From Nitrososphaerota archaeon (GTDB taxonomy: Archaea; Thermoproteota; Nitrososphaeria; Nitrososphaerales; Nitrosopumilaceae): a stretch of DNA of 17,818 nt. Location: contig JAEFDA010000043.1 of assembly GCA_016126025.1 (NCBI GenBank), positions 1-17,818 on the forward strand. The letters run 5' to 3'. This document shows, in pieces, positions 1 to 7,256 of the stretch. The position numbers and the translations under genes were made by a program. Below the pieces are notes generated by a model. That model was not told the origin of the DNA. It worked only from the letters and a program-made list of their open reading frames with translations, and made no database searches. Position 1 is the first letter of the stretch. The number at the start of each line of letters is the position of its first letter.

Positions 1-299
1 CTAGGATGGTCCGGATCGACCGTCTTGGAGGGGTTATTTCATGGATTTATGCACGTCGTGGACAACCCCCTCCGGACCGGCGCGCAACTCAGGCCCGCTG
101 CCAACCTGCGCCGATACTAGAAGCCGCATCCACCGCTGCCGGGCCTGCCGTACGGTCTTTTGGGATGCGCCGCATGGAACGGTCCGACATACGGTCACAG
201 GACCCCAACCATGTCACACGGTGCCGAAACCGGGACGGGCTGCACCATACAGCTGATACGGAACTAGCGTATTTGAGCACGGATGTACCAAATCAAAGA
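1..299. other. Non-coding or unassigned region downstream of the beta-propeller gene
   Basis: I see no convincing gene here. Open frames exist on both strands, but they lack recognisable protein motifs, and in GC-rich DNA long stop-free stretches arise by chance. No tRNA T-loop signature or other known RNA motif is visible. The beta-propeller gene ends at its right edge on the minus strand, so part of the region may be its 3' untranslated region. A gene continuing from beyond the left edge cannot be excluded. Confidence 0.4.
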
Positions 300-1844
300 T
301 CACAGGCGCGGACCTGACCCCGTGCGAATGTGGGCGGATCTTCGTAGGTTCGCCGGGTCTGGGGATTTGATGTACTTGAGCACGACCAGCCCGGCCCAAG
401 CTGGCGCTGCCACGTACATCGCAATATTCAACGCGATCACGGCTAGGCCTAACAAAACCACCGCCGATTCGGAGCTGCCATCGGTCAGCGTCATGATATG
501 CAGAGAGTAGATCATGGGCGTAACGAGCGCCCCGACCAGGTGCCTGAAGGCGGGATTCTCCCTCTCTAGGTCTGCTATACTTGGGGAGACAGAATAGTAG
601 AGGTGGTTAAACCCGGACAGGAATGCCGCCCCGGACTGGGTCTCCAGCACGACATTGTCCCGCACCTCGCGCAACAGCTGAACCTGCGGCGCAAGCTCGG
701 TACCGTAGGCGGCCGTGGCAATCAGGCAGCCGCCGCCCGGCTGGGTCTCCGCAGACGCTGCGTCGGAGACCATGTTCTGGTAGTTTGGCTCGTTCGCAAG
801 ATCTACCAAGATGACGGTCCCGTTGTCGATTATCGTGGCCACCAGTCTTTGGTTGGGTGAGTCGACGGCGATGCTGAACGGGTTGGCGTCCAGCTCAAAG
901 CTGCCCACTATTGCGTTCGTGTCGGTGTCTATGAACTCGACCTTGCCCGCCGCCCCGGGACCGGTGAAGCCGCTCTCTGGCAGGTAGGTAACGTGCAGCA
1001 GGCCGTCTGCCTCGTTAAACGCGAGCGCGTGGGTCGGGCCATCCATCTGTATGTCGGTCTCCACCTCTTGGGTGCGCAGGTCAATGACGGCCACATGCGG
1101 AGAGGCGTGGTGCGTGACGTACAGCCGGTTGTTGGCTTGGTCCATCGCCATCTGGTCGGGGACGAACCCCGTGTTGATGCTCTTGATCAGGTCATTGGAT
1201 TCAAGGTCCAGAACAGAGACGTTGTTGGTCTCCCGGTTTGTGACGTAGCCGATATTTCTGATCTCGTCTATGCTGATTAAAAGCGGCGTTCGGCCCACCA
1301 CAATATTGTCCACATGAGTGTCGGTTTTTGCGTCTATCACGGCAACGTGGTTTACGGTCGTATGGACCGCGTAAAGCAGTTCGGTGTTGGGGTTGTATTC
1401 CAAGCCCACCGCGTTTGTCTGGAATGTCACGTATTCCCGTTGGCCGTAGTTTGTGTCGGCTTTGGAGTAGAGCGTAATGTCCGGACTTCCTATGTCGATC
1501 TCCCTGATCTTCTCGCCGGTGGTCAGGTCGTAGACGAGCACCGGCGCGTACTCGTCCACTGTTGCATAGAGTTTGTTCTGTTCCTCAACCACTTCCAGAA
1601 TGATGACGCCCGTCATAGACCCGATGGTATCCACCACCTGCCCAGTATCGGTATCAATGACGACTATTTCCCCGTCCTGGGGATTGGTGACGTACGCCAA
1701 GTTGCCCGAGATGTCGATCCAGAGAGCCGAATTGCCTATGTCGATGAGGTCTCTGGACTCTTGGGCGTGTGAGCTGGAGAAGACGGCGGCTACGGAGAGT
1801 GCGGCCACCACAATTAACATACGGGCCGCTATCATCGTCGGCAT
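300..1844 (-). CDS. Exported YVTN beta-propeller repeat protein with C-terminal CxIATAAYG module and membrane segments
   Basis: The protein has up to 514 residues. An N-terminal hydrophobic stretch (about residues 8-27, ending SSSHAQES) looks like a signal peptide. Residues 35-350 carry repeated blades with the YVTN/LYVT pattern followed by VAVID, VSVLD or VEFID, as in YVTN-family surface beta-propellers, which usually bind partners or act in the envelope. Near residue 373 comes CLIATAAYGT, a cysteine-containing module found at the C-terminus of many archaeal secreted proteins. Two or three hydrophobic segments follow (about 436-452 and 459-489), so the protein is probably anchored outside the cell. 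Start: ATG at 1844 is the longest, but ATG at 1835 (MIAARMLIVV) is more likely. It gives a cleaner signal peptide, sits 26 nt from a TATA-like box, and has AGGAG at suitable spacing. Ligand and function are unknown. Confidence 0.85.
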   Translation of the reverse strand: MPTMIAARMLIVVAALSVAAVFSSSHAQESRDLIDIGNSALWIDISGNLAYVTNPQDGEIVVIDTDTGQVVDTIGSMTGVIILEVVEEQNKLYATVDEYAPVLVYDLTTGEKIREIDIGSPDITLYSKADTNYGQREYVTFQTNAVGLEYNPNTELLYAVHTTVNHVAVIDAKTDTHVDNIVVGRTPLLISIDEIRNIGYVTNRETNNVSVLDLESNDLIKSINTGFVPDQMAMDQANNRLYVTHHASPHVAVIDLRTQEVETDIQMDGPTHALAFNEADGLLHVTYLPESGFTGPGAAGKVEFIDTDTNAIVGSFELDANPFSIAVDSPNQRLVATIIDNGTVILVDLANEPNYQNMVSDAASAETQPGGGCLIATAAYGTELAPQVQLLREVRDNVVLETQSGAAFLSGFNHLYYSVSPSIADLERENPAFRHLVGALVTPMIYSLHIMTLTDGSSESAVVLLGLAVIALNIAMYVAAPAWAGLVVLKYIKSPDPANLRRSAHIRTGSGPRL

Positions 1845-1854
1845 GCTCCTGCTG

Positions 1855-1868
1855 CGTTTTTTAAACCT
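1855..1868 (-). promoter_or_regulatory. TATA-box promoter of the beta-propeller gene
   Basis: On the minus strand the sequence AGGTTTAAAAAACG contains an archaeal TATA-like core (1857-1865) flanked by GC-rich DNA. Its centre at about 1861 is 26 nt upstream of the ATG at 1835, the spacing expected when transcription starts at or next to the start codon. Confidence 0.55.
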
Positions 1869-2865
1869 AATCGCTCATGCTCAGTATGGTCCTCTCCCTC
1901 TCTATGCACACGCAGGGGAGGCCCCGGGACGTGGTGGGGACCGCCGCCGTCCCCAGGAATATGATCCTCGCCGTGCGCGCCAACCATATCGGACATTATA
2001 TTTTTGATCTTGGGGCCGGCGCGCAACCAGACCCGTTCCCGACTCGTGCCGGGCCGGATCCCAGGATATGCACAATGCAGACGGCCCTACCCACCAGATG
2101 GCCCCCACGCTCCGACGGACCATACTGCGTATCCCCTGATATGGCGCGAAGCGGGACCGGCCGTGATATACCAGATTAGGTCCGGAACCGACCCGCGCCG
2201 TCGTACGCCACTACGAACCGCCCCTCATGAAGGCAACCCGCCCCGTTCCCAGCCGCGTACCACCTCTTTGCATACAACATTCCAGAACGTGTGGTGGCCG
2301 GGGATCCGGACAGGTTTGTGTAGTTGGACAGGTGGCGCCGGGGGGCGGAGACCGGCTACCGGTGCTACGGGGAGATCAGGCCGAGGACCGCTGGCAGGGC
2401 CGAGTCGGTCCGGATGCTGCCATTCTCCCATTCTGCCGTACGACGCCTGGGTCATAGCCAGGTGGCTGCACGCGTGACGGCACGGCGGGGTAGCGGGGCG
2501 CGAGATCACCGTCCGCCTCTTGGCTGCGCTGTTTGTGGGTACCGAGGACTTCAGATTATACGGGCCGCCGGACACCGGTTGGCGCAGGCCCTCTCCATGC
2601 GGGTATATCCCGCGAAGGGCAACGCACCTCCACGGGCACATGCAGACCACATCCCCCGGGCGCCATCACAACATGAGCATTGCGCAACCTGCTCCACGGT
2701 ACGGTTGGGGCGCCCACAGACATCATAACCAGAAAAATCAGACCGTGGCAGTCCTGCTGGAACGGGCCGTGGAAGAGGATCACAGGGGACAGTTCCAACT
2801 ACCGGGTTTATGCCCGGAGGTGCCACCCCACCAGCCTTAACTAACCAAAGGACGGCCCACCAACC
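1866..2865. other. Long intergenic region (about 1 kb), no convincing gene
   Basis: Several GC-rich open frames cross this stretch on both strands, the longest being 2004-2477 plus and 2225-2650 minus. None shows a recognisable domain, a plausible start context, or the ATA-rich isoleucine usage of the real neighbours. I find no tRNA, rRNA, SRP or RNase P signature. A TATA-like sequence, TTATATTTTT, lies at about 1996-2005 with no obvious start codon 25-30 nt downstream, so an untranslated transcript is possible. Decayed genes are another possibility, but I cannot identify any. Confidence 0.45.
2837..2844 (+). promoter_or_regulatory. Weak TATA-like box upstream of the Yip1-family gene
   Basis: TTAACTAA is centred about 25 nt before the ATG at 2866. 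The spacing equals that of the other probable leaderless genes in the window. The match to a TATA core is weak, so the call rests mostly on position. Confidence 0.35.
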
Positions 2866-3402
2866 ATGCTGAACGAATTCGCCATGGTCTTCCAGGTAAT
2901 AATACGTCCCAACCAGGCCTTTGCCACCCTCCGGGACAACCACCACCGGTACTTCCTGCCATCCATCGCGGTGGTGCTGCTGGTCTCCGCCGTGCATGCC
3001 GGCCTTGATTCGGCCACGCCTGCAATCGCCGCCATCTTTGGACTGAACATCTTGGGCATCGTCGCCAGCGCGGGCACGATCTACCTCATCGGGAAGGCGC
3101 TAGGCGGGAACAAAGACTGGCGAAAGGTATTCACGGTAATCTTCTACATAGAGGCCATCGGCATTCCCTTGGTTGCCGCGTCATTCCTGTTATCCTTCCT
3201 GCCCATTAGCTTGCAGGGCGCGGCCTTCGCCATGCTGATCGCGGTTTTGATATGGGGCATCATCATCGGCACCAAGGCCATCAAGGTTCTCAACGGCTTC
3301 GGCACCGCCAAGGCCTTCGGCATCCTGATGCTGTCCGCACTAATCCACCTAGCCTGGATAATTCCAATCAGACTGCTCTACCTGTGGCCATTTTCGTTCT
3401 AA
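2866..3402 (+). CDS. Yip1-family multi-pass membrane protein
   Basis: A 178-residue protein that is nearly all membrane. An amphipathic N-terminus (LNEFAMVFQVIIRPNQAF) matches the opening of YIP1-domain proteins, where a short helix and a conserved proline come before the first membrane span. Five hydrophobic segments follow at about 30-48, 54-76, 87-112, 117-135 and 150-175. In eukaryotes Yip1 proteins act in vesicle traffic. In prokaryotes the family is widespread and its role is not established, so I assign only the fold. The ATG at 2866 lies about 25 nt after a weak TATA-like box and gives the expected N-terminus. It stands alone between two non-coding stretches, with no evident operon partner. 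Confidence 0.75.
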   Translation: MLNEFAMVFQVIIRPNQAFATLRDNHHRYFLPSIAVVLLVSAVHAGLDSATPAIAAIFGLNILGIVASAGTIYLIGKALGGNKDWRKVFTVIFYIEAIGIPLVAASFLLSFLPISLQGAAFAMLIAVLIWGIIIGTKAIKVLNGFGTAKAFGILMLSALIHLAWIIPIRLLYLWPFSF

Positions 3403-3540
3403 CTATCCATCATGAGACTCCATCGTCATAAACTCTTCAAACCAGGGCGGGTCGTCTTGGCGGCCCGGCCCACTATACGCATTTGAGGTGAGCGGCTCCA
3501 CGCGGCGGTGAAGACGGACACCCCGCATGACAGCCCATAG

Positions 3541-4167
3541 CGGGGAGATCACAGAATCGCAGACTTGTGGGATGCCAGGTACACCGGCGGGCTGTACGTC
3601 GGCGAGTCACCGCTGCCGTTCACCGAGACGATACCGGAGGAGCTGGGCAAGAACCCGGAGATCCGCTCACGGCGCGGCCTGTGTGTCGGGTGCGGCAACG
3701 GCAGGAACTACATCCCCCTCACCAAGGCCGGCTTGGACCTTGGGGGGCTGCATATGTGGGAGGTCGGCCTGAAACAGATGGCCGCGCATGAGCCGTCGCC
3801 GGAGCCCGAACTGGTGCGCGCCAACCTCCCCTAACACGGCGGGCGGTTCGGATATGTCATCGCCATACAATCGTTCCAGCACGGCACAAGATCCGTGTCT
3901 GAGCGGTACTTCCACCACGCCGCCTCCATGCGGGGCGGCCTCCTGTTGGTGAGGGTGAACAGCACCGACACGACCGTCATGTTCCCGCACCAGGTACTGG
4001 AGGAGTCCAGCGCCGGGTTCACCGTGCCGTATCTGGACGGGCCCAAGCGCGGGATACACGTACGGTTCCACACCAAGGAGGGGCTGCTCGGCGTGGCGCG
4101 GGAGGCCGGCCTGAGCGTGGTGGGCTGGCCGGTAAGCGTCGCTTCCAGGGAGGCCGAACGGTCCTGA
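3541..4167 (+). pseudogene. Decayed class I SAM-dependent methyltransferase, in-frame TAA stop
   Basis: One frame reads as a methyltransferase on both sides of a TAA at 3832-3834. Before it are DLWDARYTGG, then motif I as VGCGNGRNYIPL, then VGLKQ and LVRANLP. After it come GGRFGYVIAIQSFQHG, SERYFHHAA, GGLLLVRVNSTDT and VREAGLSVVGWPV-like sequence (actual residues VAREAGLSVVGWPV), as expected for the second half of a class I methyltransferase. The two halves join with no frameshift, so a nonsense change (for example TAC or TAT to TAA) is the simplest explanation. Further signs of decay are His where an acidic SAM-ribose ligand is expected (GLHMWE rather than GLD-type), missing residues before GGLLLV, and no good ATG: an in-frame TAG lies just upstream at 3538 and the only early start is TTG at 3565. 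Substrate unknown. A sequencing error at the stop is the main alternative. Confidence 0.7.
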
Positions 4168-4190
4168 TCGTGGAACCAGTGGGAGATAGT

Positions 4191-4208
4191 TGTGGCGCTG
4201 GAGCCACA
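4191..4208. repeat. Small inverted repeat, possible hairpin
   Basis: TGTGGC and GCCACA form a perfect 6-bp stem around a 6-nt loop, 24 nt after the end of the decayed methyltransferase. It could be a leftover 3' hairpin. No T-tract follows, so I do not call it a terminator. Confidence 0.3.
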
Positions 4209-4240
4209 CGGCTGAGTACCGGGCCCATACACCACAAAGC

Positions 4241-4259
4241 GCCGTGAAGCATTCACGGC
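4241..4259. promoter_or_regulatory. 19-bp inverted repeat, copy 1 (candidate operator)
   Basis: GCCGTGAAGCATTCACGGC is a perfect palindrome of two 8-bp arms around a 3-nt centre. A second copy with one arm mismatch lies at 6207-6225 upstream of the FKBP gene. This copy is about 100 nt upstream of the first TPR gene and about 70 nt upstream of its TATA-like box. The symmetry suggests a binding site for a dimeric regulator. No regulator gene is visible nearby. Confidence 0.5.
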
Positions 4260-4317
4260 CGGATGGCCAGAACCATCGGGGGAGCATGCCGGGCGGCCCC
4301 CGCATCCGCGCTGCAGG

Positions 4318-4325
4318 ATAATATT
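4318..4325 (+). promoter_or_regulatory. TATA-box promoter of the first TPR gene
   Basis: ATAATATT stands out in GC-rich DNA. Its centre is about 26 nt upstream of the ATG at 4348, which fits a leaderless transcript and favours that start over the upstream TTG (4324) or ATG (4339). Confidence 0.55.
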
Positions 4326-5091
4326 GGGGCCGCCGCATATGGCGCGCATGAAACCAGCCGCGGGCGGCGCCGAGATTAACACGGAAGAAAACGCCGAGCC
4401 CGGAGGGGGGCCTCCCGCGCCGGAGGGGAACGGCCCCGAACGTACTGCCTTGGAGATGGCCGGCCGGGGGGACCTCCGCGGGGCCCTGAAGCTGCTCAAC
4501 GATACGCGGGACCGGGGCGGGATGGCCCGCAGGGATACCATAATCGCCAAGGCGCGGGCCTGCGAGCGCGCCGGGGACCTGGAGAGGGCGCTGCGGTACG
4601 CCTACAATTCGGCCGACTCCGACCAGATTAGCCGCACCGAGTTCTCGCTCCTAGCCGAGATACTGTACCGGATGGGCCGCACCGGGGAGCTGGAGGAGTG
4701 GTGCCAGGTATGGGAAGACTACGACTTTAGGCAGCAGTACCTGTTCCTGAACCGGGCGCGGCTCATGCACATAAAGGGGGACGCGGCGGGGGCCCGCGTC
4801 CATATAGGCGCCATACTGGAGCTGGAGAGGGCGTTCCCTGAGGCGCACGAGCTGCGGGGCGACATGCTGGCCGACGCGGGGGACCGGCGGGGCGCCGTCA
4901 TACAGTACAGCAGGGCGCTGGGGCTTGACCCCGCCATGGTATACGTCCACATAAAGAGGGCCGAGGCGCTCATGGAGATGGGCAGGTTCGGCGACGCGGC
5001 CTTGGCATGCCGGCGCGGCTTGAAGGCGAGGCCGCGCAACAGGAGGCTGCGGGAGATACTGAGGGCCGCGCGCAGCGCCCCGGCCGGCTGA
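4324..5091 (+). CDS. TPR-repeat protein, first of a tandem pair
   Basis: Up to 255 residues; from the ATG at 4348 it has 247 and opens MKPAAGGAEI. That start is preferred because of its spacing from the TATA-like box. After a Pro/Gly/Glu-rich N-terminus of about 35 residues, helix-turn-helix repeats of TPR type fill the rest: ALEMAGRGDLRGALKLL, ACERAGDLERALRYAY, LYRMGRTGELEEWC, RGDMLADAGDRRGAVIQYSRAL and RAEALMEMGRFGDAALACRRGL. TPRs are protein-protein scaffolds. There is no signal peptide or membrane span, so it is probably cytoplasmic. It is closely related to the gene that follows; from LYRMGRTGELEEWC to near the end the two align without gaps at a constant offset of 920 bp. The partner protein is unknown. 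Confidence 0.8.
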   Translation: MGPPHMARMKPAAGGAEINTEENAEPGGGPPAPEGNGPERTALEMAGRGDLRGALKLLNDTRDRGGMARRDTIIAKARACERAGDLERALRYAYNSADSDQISRTEFSLLAEILYRMGRTGELEEWCQVWEDYDFRQQYLFLNRARLMHIKGDAAGARVHIGAILELERAFPEAHELRGDMLADAGDRRGAVIQYSRALGLDPAMVYVHIKRAEALMEMGRFGDAALACRRGLKARPRNRRLREILRAARSAPAG

Positions 5092-5103
5092 GCCGACCGC
5101 CGC

Positions 5104-6009
5104 ATGCCCATTCATATTTGGCAGCGCCGGATCCCACCCGTGGCAGGCGGGCAGGACTCTGGGGGGTACAGGGTGGACGAGTTCGACATGGAGAACCCCC
5201 ACCAGCACATGCACGACTTTCTTGACAAGCTGAGCCGGGAGGCCGAGGCCGGGCGCGGGGACGAGATGGTGAGGACGCTGCGCGACAGGGGTAAGGACGA
5301 GCTGGCCAAGCTGGCAGATGCGTTCATACGGCGACCGTGGAGGGACGCATACTTTGACACCGCCGACGCCGTCAGAGAGGCCGCCGACGCCGGGGACCTG
5401 GCCGGGGCGCTGGCCATCATAGACCAGAAGCGGGCCGAAGGCGCCCTGACCGCCGGAGAGGCCCTGTACGCCAAGGAAGAAGCCTATGAGCGCGCCGGCA
5501 ACCTGGAGGGGGAGCTGGAGGCGCACGAGGAGAGGGTGAAGGCGGATCCGGGGGCGGTGAGGTACGGGTCCAAGGCCGATATGCTGTACCGGCTGGGCCG
5601 CACCGGGGAGCTGGAGGAGTGGTGTGGCGCATGGGCGGGGTCAGACCACGACCGGACAGAACTCTACCTGAACCGGGCGCGGCTCATGTATATCAGGGGG
5701 GACGCGGACGGGGCGCGGAGGCACATCAGTGCCATGCTGACCCTGGAAGAGTTCAACCCCGAGGCGCACGAGCTGCGGGGCGACATGCTGGCCGACACGG
5801 GGGACTGGAGGGGCGCCATACTGCGGTACAACAGGGCGCTGGACCTCGACTACAACATCATATACCCCCACATAAAGAAGGCCGAGGCGCTCATGAGGAT
5901 GGGGAGGCCCGACTCGGCCGCCCTGGCCTGCCGGCGCGGCCTGAAGGTGAGGCCCGCCAATGCTAGGCTGCGGAGTATACTGGAGGAGGCCGGCGGGCAG
6001 GGCGGTTAA
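5104..6009 (+). CDS. TPR-repeat protein, second of a tandem pair
   Basis: Up to 301 residues from the ATG at 5104. A GTG at 5140 is a better start, because it lies 25 nt after a TATA-like box (TTCATATTT, 5111-5119); it would give 289 residues. The first 80 residues (HMHDFLDKLSREAEAGRG and onward) are not shared with the upstream gene. TPR units follow: VREAADAGDLAGALAII, AYERAGNLEGELEAHEER, LYRLGRTGELEEWC, RGDMLADTGDWRGAILRYNRAL and KAEALMRMGRPDSAALACRRGL. The second half is a near copy of the upstream TPR gene, including long stretches of almost identical DNA, so the pair arose by tandem duplication and may still exchange sequence. It is probably a cytoplasmic scaffold, and may have its own promoter rather than being strictly co-transcribed. 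Confidence 0.8.
   Translation: MPIHIWQRRIPPVAGGQDSGGYRVDEFDMENPHQHMHDFLDKLSREAEAGRGDEMVRTLRDRGKDELAKLADAFIRRPWRDAYFDTADAVREAADAGDLAGALAIIDQKRAEGALTAGEALYAKEEAYERAGNLEGELEAHEERVKADPGAVRYGSKADMLYRLGRTGELEEWCGAWAGSDHDRTELYLNRARLMYIRGDADGARRHISAMLTLEEFNPEAHELRGDMLADTGDWRGAILRYNRALDLDYNIIYPHIKKAEALMRMGRPDSAALACRRGLKVRPANARLRSILEEAGGQGG
5111..5119 (+). promoter_or_regulatory. TATA-like box of the second TPR gene
   Basis: TTCATATTT is centred 25 nt upstream of an in-frame GTG at 5140. This suggests an independent leaderless promoter, and that the ATG at 5104 upstream of it is not the true start. Confidence 0.4.
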
Positions 6010-6206
6010 CTTGGCGGTCCGGCGCCGGCGGGTGGGGTACGCGCGGCGCGCACGTGTTCAGGCCCCCCACGAGGTATGACTCTCGGACCCTGCCTGTTGC
6101 CGCCTGGTGCCTGCTGCCGGACACCACGGCCAACGGCTGACACCAACAGCCATTACATGACGGGGCACCACCTGCCGGACACCGTTCGGGGGACCTGAAC
6201 GCGTGC
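6010..6206. other. Intergenic region between TPR and FKBP genes
   Basis: No gene seen. The 12-nt word CTGCCGGACACC occurs twice here (about 6112 and 6172). It is too short to call a repeat family. The candidate operator and the TATA box of the FKBP gene follow at its right edge. Confidence 0.4.
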
Positions 6207-6225
6207 GCCGTGAAGAATTCATGGC
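6207..6225. promoter_or_regulatory. 19-bp inverted repeat, copy 2 (candidate operator)
   Basis: GCCGTGAAGAATTCATGGC keeps the layout of the copy at 4241-4259: 8-bp arms around a 3-nt centre, with one mismatched pair. The two copies are identical at 17 of 19 positions. Here it ends only 9 nt before the TATA-like box of the FKBP gene. A bound protein could therefore affect recruitment of TBP and TFB directly. Confidence 0.5.
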
Positions 6226-6234
6226 CATCGCCAG

Positions 6235-6243
6235 TTTAATATT
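6235..6243 (+). promoter_or_regulatory. TATA-box promoter of the FKBP gene
   Basis: TTTAATATT is centred 28 nt upstream of the TTG start at 6267. With no leader to hold a ribosome binding site, this points to a leaderless message starting at a TTG codon. Confidence 0.55.
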
Positions 6244-6266
6244 GGGACGCGGGGACCCCGCCCCCA

Positions 6267-7244
6267 TTGGCGTTTGAGAGGGGCAGCCTCATACTGGTGG
6301 AGTACGCCGCGAGGCTCGATGACGGTACCGTGATAGAGGCCGCCAACCACGGCGGCGATGCCCCCGAAGGGGTACGCAACTTCAGCTCCGAGCCCAAGCT
6401 GGTGTCGGTGGGGGACCCGTCGTACCCGGTTCTTCGAGGCTTTGACCGGGCGCTGGCCGACGCGGAGGTGAACGCGCCCCGGACCGTGACCATACAACCC
6501 GCCGACGCATACGGGGAGCGGCGGCGCGACAAGGTCAAGATGATAACCGCCAGGAAGCTGGGCAAGGACGCCGACAGGTACACGGTGGGCGACACGGTGG
6601 AGGTGAACAACAGCACAGGCGTGATACTCTCGATGGGATCCGGGAGGGTCCGGGTGGACTTTAACCACATATTCGCGGGCAAGTCCATCACGTACGAGTT
6701 TACGGTGCTCAAGCAGCTGGAGTCGGACACCGACAAGATAGAGGGACTGCTGGCGCAGGCCGGGCTGCTGGAGGATTATGATCCACTACATGAGTCCGGG
6801 GAGGATCCAGACGAATTGGACGACCTGACGCCGGGAGGCGAAGACTCCACCGACGAGGACCTGGACGCTGTCCTCAAGGACGACCTCGGCGGTGAGGACT
6901 TGGACGATGATCTGGACGAGGACCCGGACGCGCCCGGCGAGGGCGGCGACTCCGCCGACGACGATCTGGACGATGACGAGGACCTGGACGACCTTGATGA
7001 TCTGGACGATGATGAGGACGACGAGGATGATCTGGACGATCTGGATGACGAGACCGCGGACAGCCCGGCCACCCCCGGCTACACCCTGGCGGATGGCACC
7101 CTGACGGTGGCCGTCCCCCCCTCACTACACCGGGACCCCAAGCTCCAGGACAAAAAGTACCTGATCCAGATGGACCTCTTCAGGTTCGTACCGCATCTCA
7201 GGGTGGTGCGCTTCCTGGAGACGTACCACAACGCCGCCATCTGA
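6267..7244 (+). CDS. Long-type archaeal FKBP peptidyl-prolyl isomerase with Asp-rich insert
   Basis: A 325-residue protein. Residues 1-152 are a SlyD-like FKBP domain: GSLILVEYAARLDDGTVIE at the start, VLRGFDRAL, the inserted flap region, then the family signature DFNHIFAGKSITYEFTV. Such enzymes isomerise X-Pro bonds and act as folding chaperones. The last 55 residues (GYTLADGTLTVAVPP to RVVRFLETYH) match the C-terminal module of archaeal long FKBPs. Between them, about residues 175-265, is a low-complexity stretch almost wholly of Asp, Glu, Leu and Gly that ordinary family members lack. The start is TTG at 6267: no ATG gives the conserved N-terminus, and the TATA box is 28 nt upstream. The gene converges on egsA with only 12 bp between the stops. 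It is probably a general cytoplasmic chaperone. Confidence 0.88.
   Translation: MAFERGSLILVEYAARLDDGTVIEAANHGGDAPEGVRNFSSEPKLVSVGDPSYPVLRGFDRALADAEVNAPRTVTIQPADAYGERRRDKVKMITARKLGKDADRYTVGDTVEVNNSTGVILSMGSGRVRVDFNHIFAGKSITYEFTVLKQLESDTDKIEGLLAQAGLLEDYDPLHESGEDPDELDDLTPGGEDSTDEDLDAVLKDDLGGEDLDDDLDEDPDAPGEGGDSADDDLDDDEDLDDLDDLDDDEDDEDDLDDLDDETADSPATPGYTLADGTLTVAVPPSLHRDPKLQDKKYLIQMDLFRFVPHLRVVRFLETYHNAAI
6896..7056 (+). repeat. Imperfect GAC/GAT-rich coding repeat (Asp-rich insert)
   Basis: Within the FKBP gene the DNA is an imperfect repeat of units such as GATGATCTGGACGATGATGAG, encoding runs of DD, DDL and DDE. The pattern suggests growth by slippage. The opposite strand shows a matching Ser/Arg-rich open frame, which is only a shadow. 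Confidence 0.7.
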
Positions 7245-7256
7245 GCGCCACACATA

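Noticed and set aside
264..385. Similar words TATTTGAGCACG and TACTTGAGCACG about 100 bp apart
   Set aside because: One lies inside a coding sequence, the match is short, and no third spaced copy was found that would suggest an array.
1832..2026. A His- and Gly-rich small open frame upstream of the beta-propeller gene
   Set aside because: It overlaps that gene's promoter and start, and low-complexity His/Pro content is common in unread GC-rich frames.
72..2028. The 12-mer CCGGCGCGCAAC occurring near 77 and near 2017
   Set aside because: Too short and too GC-rich to separate from chance; the flanks do not match.
2004..2477. A 157-codon open frame from a TTG just after the orphan TATA-like box
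   Set aside because: Its composition looks random for GC-rich DNA (rich in Pro, Arg, Gly, Thr), no motif is recognisable, and overlapping frames of similar length exist on both strands.
2225..2650. A 141-codon minus-strand open frame in the intergenic region
   Set aside because: No domain, no promoter, and it competes with equally long frames. Treated as chance.
6776..7072. A Ser/Arg-rich open frame on the minus strand
   Set aside because: It is the mirror of the GAC/GAT repeat that encodes the Asp-rich FKBP insert.
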